From Verrucomicrobiota bacterium (lineage in GTDB: Bacteria > Verrucomicrobiota > Verrucomicrobiia > Chthoniobacterales > JAFAMB01): a DNA stretch of 8,860 nt. Positions 1 through 5,436 of this stretch are shown here, in pieces. Every line of letters begins with the position of its first letter. Position 1 is the stretch's first letter. The notes below the pieces were generated by a model. That model saw only the letters and a program-made list of their open reading frames with translations. It did no database searches and was not told the DNA's origin. The position numbers and the translations under genes were made by a program. The stretch spans positions 1 through 8,860 of the forward strand of contig JAFAVN010000384.1 in the NCBI GenBank assembly GCA_019242435.1, in the 5' to 3' direction.

Positions 1-1
1 A

Positions 2-175
2 CTGGCCGCAAAAGAGAAAGGGTTCGAAAAATTCTTCGCGTTCGTTCGTGCTGACAATCCCGGAGCCTTGTCATTCTATAAACGGATCGGCTTCGAAGTT
101 ATTGGTATCGCCAAGCGACATGCGAAAATCAACGGCCGATATATCGACGAGGTGATGATCGAACGGTCGATCTAA
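2..175 (+). CDS. GNAT-family N-acetyltransferase, C-terminal part only
   Basis: An open frame enters from the left edge and ends at TAA 173-175, giving the last 57 residues. They contain the typical end of the acetyl-CoA-binding GNAT fold: an Ala-Asp-Asn-Pro-Gly-Ala-Leu stretch followed by Ser-Phe-Tyr-Lys-Arg-Ile-Gly-Phe-Glu, which matches the family pattern N-x-x-A-x-x-x-Y-x-x-x-G-F. A basic segment and a closing beta-strand ending in Val-Met-Ile-Glu-Arg follow. GNAT enzymes move an acetyl group from acetyl-CoA to an amine. The substrate-determining N-terminal half lies outside the window, so the substrate cannot be named. The frame has no start codon inside the window and is truncated only by the window edge. 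Confidence 0.8.
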   Translation: MAAKEKGFEKFFAFVRADNPGALSFYKRIGFEVIGIAKRHAKINGRYIDEVMIERSI

Positions 176-467
176 GGATTGAACCTGAGCGTAATGTCGA
201 GAAAGCACCATGGATGACGCCATATTGCCCGGTTCGGTACGGTTTTCCTATGAACGGCTTAGATCGGGTGCTGAGAGGCAAGCTGGGCCTATTGCTCGGT
301 TAGGGCCGAGGTAGCTTGGGCTCGGGCAAATTAAAGTCTACCTTTTCGATCTGAGCCGCGACAGCACCACGATTCGAACGTAAAACTGAAGTAGGTTATC
401 TCTTCGGCTAACATTTCGTTTTGAGAACGAGAACGAAAATGGCCGATTCCAACCATCCAGCAAAAAC
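176..467. other. gene-poor gap, 292 bp
   Basis: No convincing gene lies here. The longest forward ORFs from an ATG run from 210 (34 codons) and 214 (29 codons); neither has a Shine-Dalgarno site or a recognisable sequence. There is a weak 5-bp hairpin (CTCGG TTAGGG CCGAG) near 295-310 and a better dyad at 414-438, listed separately. No T-run terminator follows the acetyltransferase. The promoter of the deacetylase gene is presumably here, but I could not single out convincing -35 and -10 boxes. Confidence 0.5.
414..438. promoter_or_regulatory. inverted repeat upstream of the deacetylase gene
   Basis: TTTCGTT (414-420) and AACGAAA (432-438) are a perfect 7-bp inverted repeat separated by 11 bp. 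The spacer runs into a GAGAAC GAGAAC tandem, so the site also reads as two direct half-sites. It sits 29 bp before the deacetylase start. This size and position would suit a repressor operator or a small 5'-UTR hairpin. No regulator can be assigned and it may be chance. Confidence 0.3.
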
Positions 468-1220
468 ATGCCGCCCATGACCGAGTCGCCGTTCGTGCGC
501 GATCTTCTTGCCAGATACACTATCTGGCAACCCATCGAAGATGTCGGGCTCTTGCCGGGGGAAATCTTATTATCGTTCGACGATGGCCCAAACCAGGTGG
601 CGGATACCACTTCCCGGTTGCTGGATGCACTGAAAACCGAAAATGTCCCGGCGGCATTCTGTGTCTGCGGGAAATGCGTCCGCGAAGCACCGCATCTTGT
701 CCGGCGAATGCAAGCCGAAGGGCACCTACTCGTCAATCACGGTAATCAACATTTGCCTTTGACCCTCTTTTCGGAAGCGGCTCTTCAACAGGAGATCCAG
801 GGATGCGACGCCGCTTTAGCCGGCGCCGTTCAGGATCCGGGATTTTGTGCCTCGGCTTTCCGCCCTGCCTGCGGCTGGTGGACCCCCGCTGTTAAAACGA
901 TTGTTGACCGATTGAATAGACGCGTACTGCCAATCACCGATTTCGGAAACGATACCAGCATCACGCGCCACAACTACGCCACCTGGGTGGACAGAACCCG
1001 GCGGGCCGCTCAACGGGATCGAGGCGGAATCTTCGTGCTTCACGATCGGCGCTTGCGCTTCTGGGGTGAATCCCATTACGACGTGACAAATCCGGACACG
1101 AGCGCTTACCGCGGGTGGGTTCCTGAGGCGATATCCACGCTAATCCGCCAATGTCGGTCGGATGGTTTTATCTTCCTGGACCCGGCGACATGGATTGAAC
1201 GGTTGGCAACCGCTCGGTAA
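468..1220 (+). CDS. polysaccharide deacetylase (NodB/CE4 domain), 250 aa
   Basis: NodB-fold enzymes remove acetyl groups from N-acetylglucosamine units of chitin-like or peptidoglycan substrates, using a metal held by Asp and two His. All key motifs are present: SFDDGP at residues 36-41 (base and metal Asp, D38/D39), HGNQH at 91-95 (the two metal His; the usual Ser/Thr after the first His is Gly), FRPACG at 131-136 and VLHD at 190-193. No signal peptide or membrane helix is visible, so the protein looks cytoplasmic, unlike many wall-acting relatives. It is unusually cysteine-rich: a C-x-C-x2-C cluster at 65-70 replaces the hydrophobic stretch usually seen there, with more Cys at 113, 127, 135 and 229. 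The start at 468 is the first ATG in frame, with another at 477; neither has a good ribosome site. Family assignment is firm; the substrate is unknown. Confidence 0.88.
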   Translation: MPPMTESPFVRDLLARYTIWQPIEDVGLLPGEILLSFDDGPNQVADTTSRLLDALKTENVPAAFCVCGKCVREAPHLVRRMQAEGHLLVNHGNQHLPLTLFSEAALQQEIQGCDAALAGAVQDPGFCASAFRPACGWWTPAVKTIVDRLNRRVLPITDFGNDTSITRHNYATWVDRTRRAAQRDRGGIFVLHDRRLRFWGESHYDVTNPDTSAYRGWVPEAISTLIRQCRSDGFIFLDPATWIERLATAR

Positions 1221-1294
1221 ACTCGGGATCACGTTGTTATTCACTTTATAACTGATATCCGACCCAAGCCATCTCTCCTCCAGCCTGACAAGGC

Positions 1295-1310
1295 GATCCT
1301 TCGCAGGATC
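1295..1310. repeat. perfect 6-bp-stem hairpin in the gap after the deacetylase
   Basis: GATCCT (1295-1300), loop TCGC, then AGGATC (1305-1310). It lies 75 bp past the deacetylase stop. No T-run follows on either strand (the + strand continues AAAACC), so it is not a standard intrinsic terminator. It might be an mRNA 3'-end stabilising stem. Confidence 0.4.
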
Positions 1311-1342
1311 AAAACCTGTAAGTCCGGTAAGCGAAGAAAGCT

Positions 1343-1358
1343 GGACACCCGGGGGTCC
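1343..1358. repeat. 16-bp near-perfect GC-rich palindrome
   Basis: GGACACCC (1343-1350) faces GGGGGTCC (1351-1358), pairing at seven of eight positions with no spacer. It lies 45 bp before the 129-residue ORF, where an operator for that gene could be. A loop-less palindrome favours a protein-binding DNA site over an RNA hairpin. No regulator can be named. Confidence 0.3.
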
Positions 1359-1403
1359 GATGGTTAGCTCGATGTTTCCAAGCCACAGCCGTTACTTCAC
1401 TGC

Positions 1404-1793
1404 ATGCGAATAGATCTGAGCTCCTTTCTACGAAGGTTACCGGCTGCCCGCGTTGTCAGTAAAACCAAGGACAAACTGATAGCGATAGGCGCCAAAGACC
1501 GGCTTAATCAATTAATCCGGCCTTACGGCAAGGTCCTGGAATTCCAGCTGAACACCAGTGAGCGCTCTGTTTATGCTTCATTCCAGCTCAAGGGAGAATT
1601 GGAAACGATCCAGTTCTGGGTTCGGGAGTATAACCTTATGCAGAACAAAAATGGGCAAATCTTCATTGAGGTCGATAGCAAAGACATCAAGACCTCTCGA
1701 GAATGGCTAACTAAACTGATTAACGACCAGCTCGGACAACAGAAAGTATTAATTCCAGAGCAGCTAAATTGGCTGGTTCAACTGCTGAAATAG
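1404..1793 (+). CDS. uncharacterised 129-residue protein
   Basis: I do not recognise a named family with confidence. The sequence is soluble and mixed alpha/beta, with no signal peptide or membrane segment. A basic N-terminal region (about 1-45, with Phe-Leu-Arg-Arg and Lys-Thr-Lys-Asp-Lys) leads to alternating beta-like segments (about 45-72, including Leu-Lys-Gly-Glu-Leu-Glu, and 82-93), then an Arg-Glu-Trp-Leu helix and a C-terminal amphipathic tail (Ile-Pro-Glu-Gln-Leu-Asn-Trp-Leu-Val-Gln-Leu-Leu-Lys). The Leu-Lys-Gly-Glu and Ser-Arg-Glu-Trp-Leu landmarks resemble a small family of bacterial hypotheticals that I recall only vaguely. An in-frame TAG just upstream (around 1367) makes ATG 1404 the first possible ATG, though no Shine-Dalgarno site precedes it. 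Codon use looks normal for the window. It stands alone, 183 bp after the deacetylase. Confidence 0.7.
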   Translation: MRIDLSSFLRRLPAARVVSKTKDKLIAIGAKDRLNQLIRPYGKVLEFQLNTSERSVYASFQLKGELETIQFWVREYNLMQNKNGQIFIEVDSKDIKTSREWLTKLINDQLGQQKVLIPEQLNWLVQLLK

Positions 1794-1943
1794 GTCAGTT
1801 CGAGGCTTGCTCGTTCCGGTTTGACACACAGCACACCAGGAGTTTGCAAGCTCCAGCAGCCCTGAGAATGCGTTTCGACGTAATGGGAGCATCACCCTGC
1901 CAACCGCCGTTTGCCGGCCCAACCCACCCAAAGTAACTTGCCG

Positions 1944-1969
1944 GATCAGCTTTGCCGATCAGTTTTGCC
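1944..1969. repeat. 13-bp tandem direct repeat, two copies
   Basis: GATCAGCTTTGCC (1944-1956) is followed at once by GATCAGTTTTGCC (1957-1969), with one mismatch. The second copy covers the 3' end of the divergent small ORF. It is probably a local slippage duplication. Confidence 0.5.
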
Positions 1970-2147
1970 CACCGGCCTGGTCACCGGTGTTCAAAGCCAC
2001 TAACTCGCCGCCTCTGACTACAAACACCACTTCGCGAGTGCCCGCAAAAGTGCCCATCGGTATTCGGATGAATTTAACCTCTCCCAATTCGTAAGTTGAT
2101 TCCGAGCTTCGCGAAGTAGCTTCCAGTATAGTTGATTCCTTGTTCAT
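1959..2147 (-). CDS. possible small protein (62 aa), divergent from oxyR
   Basis: A 62-residue frame begins at ATG 2147-2145 and stops at TGA 1961-1959. The N-terminal 20 residues are Ser/Thr/Glu-rich and probably disordered. Residues about 20-55 read like a small beta domain (YELGEVKFIRIP, then REVVFVVRGGELVAL). The tail is Gly/Gln-rich. There is no signal peptide, no Cys pair and no known motif. The ribosome site is weak (TGAGAAC about 10 bases before ATG). Support for a real gene comes from the absence of a competing frame, the plausible codon use and the head-to-head arrangement with oxyR, since LysR-type regulators often control a divergent neighbour. Against it are the short length and the lack of family recognition. 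Confidence 0.42.
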   Translation of the reverse strand: MNKESTILEATSRSSESTYELGEVKFIRIPMGTFAGTREVVFVVRGGELVALNTGDQAGGQN

Positions 2148-2170
2148 ATCAGTAGTTCTCAGACTGTTCT

Positions 2171-2184
2171 GGCATGCTTATGCC
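2171..2184. repeat. short dyad in the oxyR divergent intergenic region
   Basis: GGCAT (2171-2175), GCTT, ATGCC (2180-2184): a perfect 5-bp inverted repeat in the 5' leader of the divergent small ORF. An A/T-rich stretch (TTTAAATAAG) follows on the oxyR side. It may be a minor hairpin, and its small size makes chance quite possible. Confidence 0.22.
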
Positions 2185-2231
2185 TTTAAATAAGTTTAAT
2201 TTTCTGTAGGTGTGCACTAATCCGGACTTTC

Positions 2232-2279
2232 ATAGGCGTGAAATATATGTTTTCTATGTTTGGAATAGGATGAGCCTAT
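2232..2279 (+). promoter_or_regulatory. probable OxyR operator: 11-bp-phased ATAG/CTAT boxes over the oxyR start
   Basis: Tetranucleotide boxes recur exactly every 11 bp: ATAG 2232, ATAT 2243, CTAT 2254, ATAG 2265 and CTAT 2276. The last four match the known OxyR tetramer site (ATAG-N7-CTAT-N7-ATAG-N7-CTAT) at 15 of 16 box positions. The first box is ATAG where an extended pattern would predict CTAT, so it matches in phase only. The last two boxes flank the Shine-Dalgarno AGGA (2267-2270), and the final CTAT overlaps the ATG at 2278. Bound OxyR would therefore cover its own transcription/translation start region, which points to autorepression, as known for oxyR in E. coli. A role in driving the divergent small ORF is inference. 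Confidence 0.72.
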
Positions 2280-3168
2280 GGAAATGCATCAGTTGCGTTA
2301 TTTTGCCGCGGTCGCTCGCCTGGGGAACTTCAGTCGGGCGGCAGAAGAATGCCGGGTCGCCCAACCTTCCTTAAGCCAACAGATCCTGAAACTCGAAGAC
2401 GAAGTCGGCGAACGTCTTTTCGAACGGACCAGGCGCCGGGCTATTCTGACTTCTGCCGGCGGTCTTTTTTTGCCGCACGCACTTAGCATTCTCGAAGAGG
2501 CTGAGCGCGGCAGGCAGGAGATCCGAGAGATGAGCGGCAAAATCCGCGGAAAGATCCAGGTTGGAGCGCTTCCCACCATCGCTCCTTATTTTTTACCCGG
2601 AATCGTAGGACCCTTTCGTGAAAAATATCCGGGTGCTGAATTGATCATTCACGAGGACACGACGTCCCAGCTCCTGAGAAATTTAGAAGAAAACCAGCTC
2701 GATCTTGCAGTGATCAGCGACGGCTCTCCGGGTTCCGGCATTCAAGTCGAGGACCTCTTTAGCGAAGAACTCCTGCTATGCCTGCCGCTGAACCATGCTC
2801 TTGCCAAGCGGCGAAAGGTTGTGGCTGCCGATTTACATAGCGAACGGTTTATCGTGATGCAGGAAGGTCATTGCCTTGGGGCACAGGCCCAGCAATTTTG
2901 TGAATCCAAAGGATTCCGGCCGCGGGTGAGCTGCCGGAGCGCACAAATTGGGACAGTGCTGGCCATGGTTCGAGCTGGCTTGGGCATTTCACTGATTCCA
3001 GACATGGCCCGCCGGAGCGAGCCGGGTGAGGGCGTAGTTTATCGGTCATTGGACGGTGTGCGCCCGCGTAGAACCATCGCTCTGGCCGTATCAAAACAAC
3101 GCAAAACCGGTCGCAGCACCCTCGAACTGGGCAATTTTATTCGTCAAAATCTGGCCGCGGCCCGGTGA
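2278..3168 (+). CDS. oxyR: OxyR, peroxide-sensing LysR-family regulator
   Basis: OxyR senses hydrogen peroxide in the cytoplasm through a reversible disulfide and controls catalase, peroxiredoxin and iron-homeostasis genes. The 296-residue protein is full length. Residues 1-60 are the LysR winged helix-turn-helix (FSRAAEECRVAQPSLSQQI), followed by a linker helix to about 90 and a periplasmic-binding-protein-like effector domain. The diagnostic GHCLGAQAQQFC segment puts the sensing cysteines at 199 and 208, the same numbers and spacing as in E. coli OxyR. The GLGISLIP stretch near 235-240 also matches the family. Other Cys are at 25, 168 and 219. The start at ATG 2278 is backed by AGGA seven bases upstream; a second ATG at 2284 is less well placed. 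No catalase, ahpC or dps gene is in the window. It ends 81 bp before serS. Confidence 0.92.
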   Translation: MEMHQLRYFAAVARLGNFSRAAEECRVAQPSLSQQILKLEDEVGERLFERTRRRAILTSAGGLFLPHALSILEEAERGRQEIREMSGKIRGKIQVGALPTIAPYFLPGIVGPFREKYPGAELIIHEDTTSQLLRNLEENQLDLAVISDGSPGSGIQVEDLFSEELLLCLPLNHALAKRRKVVAADLHSERFIVMQEGHCLGAQAQQFCESKGFRPRVSCRSAQIGTVLAMVRAGLGISLIPDMARRSEPGEGVVYRSLDGVRPRRTIALAVSKQRKTGRSTLELGNFIRQNLAAAR

Positions 3169-3174
3169 AGTGCG

Positions 3175-3199
3175 TATCGGCGTGTCGGCATATCGGCGT
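3175..3199 (+). repeat. TATCGGCGT direct repeat between oxyR and serS
   Basis: TATCGGCGT occurs at 3175-3183 and 3191-3199, a 16-bp period, with a related GTCGGCA between the copies. The unit lies in the short gap between oxyR and serS. It may be a remnant of a simple repeat or a pair of protein half-sites; nothing further supports a function. Confidence 0.35.
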
Positions 3200-3249
3200 T
3201 CGCGGGTTCTCCCTCGTTGACGCCGCTCGCTTCGGCTATAGCGTTGGGC

Positions 3250-4524
3250 ATGCTAGACATTCGTCTCCTACGCGAAAAACCAGAGTTTGTGCGTGAACGC
3301 CTCGCCACTCGAGGAGGAGACCTCTCATCCCAGTTGGATGCAGTGCTGGCGCGCGACGGGCAGCGGAGACGCGCCGAGACCACCTTGCAACAACGCAATG
3401 CCGAGCGAAACCGGTTAAGCAAAGAGATCGGCCAGCTACGGGCTAAAAAGCTTCCCAGTACCGAGCTGGAAACACAGGTCCGGCAGATCGGGGACGAAAT
3501 AGCGGCGTTGAACGAAGAAGTGAATCAAGCAGATGAACAACAAAGAACATTATTGCTGACATTACCAAATCTTCCCCATGCCAGCGTGCCGGTTGGAACC
3601 AGCGCGGACGATAACCCGGTGGTGCGAACCTGGGGTGAAGCACCCACCTATTCGTTTCGTCCGTTGGACCATGTTGACCTTGCTACTAGCCTGCGCTTGA
3701 TCGATTTCGAGCGCGCCACAAAAATCAGTGGCAGCGGCTTCACCTGTTTCACCAACTTGGGCGCTCGCCTCCAGAGAGCATTGATTCAGTTCCTGCTCGA
3801 CCTGCATACGGAGAAACATGGTTATACAGAGGTTGCTCCTCCTTTTCTGGTGCGGCGGGAGACAATGGTTGGTACCGGGCAGTTGCCCAAGTTTGAACAG
3901 GAAATGTGTTATGGCTTGGAAGACGGAACTCTTTTTCTGATTCCCACCGCAGAAGTCCCGATAACCAATTTACATCGTGAGGAAATCTTGCCAGTCGCCG
4001 ACCTGCCAAAGCGATTCGTCGCTCAGACGCCCTGTTTTCGACGTGAGGCGGGCGCTGCCGGCAAAGACACTCGCGGGCTTATCCGGGTGCACCAATTCGA
4101 CAAGGTAGAACTGGTTAAGGTCACAACGCCCGAAATCTCGTATCAGGAGCTGGAATCAATGACGGCGGATGCCGAGAAGGTTCTGCAACTTCTCGGGCTG
4201 CATTACCGGGTCATCGAGCTTTGCACTGGTGATATCGGATTCGCTGCTGCCAAGACCTACGACATTGAGGTCTGGGCGCCCGGCCAAGGACGCTATCTGG
4301 AAGTTTCGAGTTGTTCGAACTGTGAAGAGTTTCAGGCGCGCCGGATGAACCTAAAGTTCAAGGATAGTGAGGGAAAAAATCGGTACTGCCATACCTTGAA
4401 CGGCTCCGGGGTAGCGTTGCCCCGCCTATTCGTGGCGCTGATCGAAACGTACCAGCAGGCCGACGGCAGCATCCAGGTGCCCGAGAGGCTTTGGGACTAC
4501 ATCAAGGTGAAGTTCATCCTGTAA
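3250..4524 (+). CDS. serS: seryl-tRNA synthetase
   Basis: This class II enzyme charges tRNA-Ser (and tRNA-Sec where present) with serine using ATP. The 424 residues match the family length. Residues 1-105 form the N-terminal tRNA-binding region, including the long antiparallel coiled-coil arm (about 27-105). The catalytic core follows: TAEVP at 233-237 (serine pocket), motif 2 FRREAGAAGKDTRG at 263-276 leading to HQFDKVEL, and motif 3 around 384-406, with GVALPR giving the conserved Arg 392 and then ETYQQADGS. I chose ATG 3250 because the protein then begins MLDIRLLREKP, the standard SerRS N terminus; a TTG at 3217 would add 11 atypical residues. The ribosome site is weak. No T-box leader is visible. 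It follows oxyR in the same direction and may share readthrough. Confidence 0.96.
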   Translation: MLDIRLLREKPEFVRERLATRGGDLSSQLDAVLARDGQRRRAETTLQQRNAERNRLSKEIGQLRAKKLPSTELETQVRQIGDEIAALNEEVNQADEQQRTLLLTLPNLPHASVPVGTSADDNPVVRTWGEAPTYSFRPLDHVDLATSLRLIDFERATKISGSGFTCFTNLGARLQRALIQFLLDLHTEKHGYTEVAPPFLVRRETMVGTGQLPKFEQEMCYGLEDGTLFLIPTAEVPITNLHREEILPVADLPKRFVAQTPCFRREAGAAGKDTRGLIRVHQFDKVELVKVTTPEISYQELESMTADAEKVLQLLGLHYRVIELCTGDIGFAAAKTYDIEVWAPGQGRYLEVSSCSNCEEFQARRMNLKFKDSEGKNRYCHTLNGSGVALPRLFVALIETYQQADGSIQVPERLWDYIKVKFIL

Positions 4525-4778
4525 GGATTAAAATCTTCCTCTGGAGCCGCTTTTCAACTCGCCGCCGGCGGGCTAGCGTTCCCTCCCGCAGATCCCTTCT
4601 GTTTAATGCATCGCCCATCCGGCCGGCCAGATGCTCTTGCTCCTTCGGCCCGTTTGGGCAGACGCCTTGTACTTATAGACATTGCCCATGGAATAATGCA
4701 TCTTGAGTTGCTCTCCTTTCAGGTGGCCGATGCCGTTTAAAGTCCCGCGTTCGGGGAGATTAAGGAGGGTGGAACACC
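4525..4778. other. gap between serS and the signalling cluster, 254 bp
   Basis: No T-run terminator follows serS. The stretch holds a self-complementary CCGCCGGCGG, a CCGGCCGG, small GC stems such as GCCC-GTTT-GGGC, and a possible mini-ORF on the - strand (listed separately). The last 16 bases carry the strong ribosome site of the next gene. A promoter for the signalling operon is expected here, but I see no clear pair of boxes. Confidence 0.4.
4603..4701 (-). CDS. possible 32-residue antisense mini-protein
   Basis: On the - strand, ATG 4701-4699 opens a 32-codon frame ending at TAA 4605-4603. The peptide is small, basic and aromatic (MHYSMGNVYKYKASAQ, then a Gly-Arg-Arg-Ser-Lys stretch and Ile-Trp-Pro-Ala-Gly-Trp). 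A Shine-Dalgarno-like AGGAGAG (4717-4711) lies nine bases upstream, better than the sites of most annotated genes here. The same frame extends upstream to 4797, but that longer version overlaps the MEDS gene and lacks a good site. I do not recognise the peptide. It could be a real small gene in an otherwise empty gap or chance. Confidence 0.25.
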   Translation of the reverse strand: MHYSMGNVYKYKASAQTGRRSKSIWPAGWAMH

Positions 4779-5417
4779 ATGAAGACGTCTGCGGCACCTA
4801 TTTCGTTTGCCGGCTCTTTTTTAGGCGAAGTACGGCATGTGTGCGCTTTTTTTAATAGCGAGGAAGAAGAGTATCGCGTGTTACTTCCATTCATTAAGGA
4901 CGGGTTAGAGTGTGGTCACAAAGCGGTTCACGTCGTCAACCCAGATCGAATTCAGGATCACTTGCAACGGCTGGCGGCGGTAGGAATCGACCCGCTGCAC
5001 GCTCAGCAGAGTGGTCAATTGGAGGTACGGAACAATACCGAAACGTACCTCCGGGACGGTCGTTTTGACCAGAACCTGATGCTGGAAGCGTTCGAGCAGT
5101 TAGCCAGCGGCAACGCGAAGGGCGGATTTCCACTAAGTCGCATCATCTGCCGGATGGACTGGGCGGCTGCGGGTCGATCGCACGTTGACGATGTTATCGA
5201 GTTCGAGTCTCGAGTAAATTCCGTATGGCGTCGCCACGACGACGCCGTCATTTGTACCTACCATCTTCCGATATTTGGAGGGGAAACGGTGATTGACATC
5301 CTGCGAATCCATCCTCTGGTCATTATCGGCGGCATTCTTCAGGAGAATCCTTTCTTTGTACCTCCAGAAGTGTTCCTGCCCGAATTTCGCGAACGACGCG
5401 CGCGGCGAACTAAATGA
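4779..5417 (+). CDS. stand-alone MEDS-domain (DcmR-like) sensory protein
   Basis: MEDS is a KaiC/RecA-like sensory fold without an obvious ATP-binding loop, known from DcmR (dichloromethane regulation) and from methanogen sensors, and thought to sense small organic compounds. Here it makes up the whole 212-residue protein. Landmarks: the opening RHVCAFFNSEEEEY (19-32, with H20 and C22), LPFIKDGLECGHKAVHVV (36-53), the central RIICRMDWA (121-129), VICTYHLPIF (157-166) and the conserved HPLVIIGGILQENPFFVPPE (178-197). Histidines and Cys 22 and 45 could bind a ligand or metal. There is no DNA-binding or kinase domain, so it must work through a partner, most simply the kinase 19 bp downstream. 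The start is firm: AGGAGG (4763-4768) lies ten bases upstream. The long gap after serS suggests it is the first gene of its operon. Confidence 0.85.
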   Translation: MKTSAAPISFAGSFLGEVRHVCAFFNSEEEEYRVLLPFIKDGLECGHKAVHVVNPDRIQDHLQRLAAVGIDPLHAQQSGQLEVRNNTETYLRDGRFDQNLMLEAFEQLASGNAKGGFPLSRIICRMDWAAAGRSHVDDVIEFESRVNSVWRRHDDAVICTYHLPIFGGETVIDILRIHPLVIIGGILQENPFFVPPEVFLPEFRERRARRTK

Positions 5418-5436
5418 TCCTCGAAGGCGGTCTACG

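Noticed and set aside
439..480. 14-codon ORF ending in an ATGA overlap with the second in-frame ATG of the deacetylase, a possible leader peptide
   Set aside because: Its ribosome site is weak, the peptide is unremarkable, and overlaps this short arise easily by chance.
1295..1310. Hairpin considered as the intrinsic terminator of the deacetylase gene
   Set aside because: No T-run follows the stem on either strand.
3217..3249. TTG start extending SerRS by 11 residues
   Set aside because: The added residues are atypical; ATG 3250 gives the standard MLDIRLLREKP N terminus and the usual family length.
4491..4706. 71-codon + strand frame overlapping the serS 3' end
   Set aside because: It is out of frame with serS, rich in Arg, Ser and Cys, lacks a ribosome site, and looks like a shadow running into the gap.
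5293..5436. Longer kinase N terminus overlapping the MEDS gene
   Set aside because: It would overlap a well-supported CDS by 125 bp from a TTG, whereas ATG 5437 has a good ribosome site (AAGGCGG) at proper spacing.
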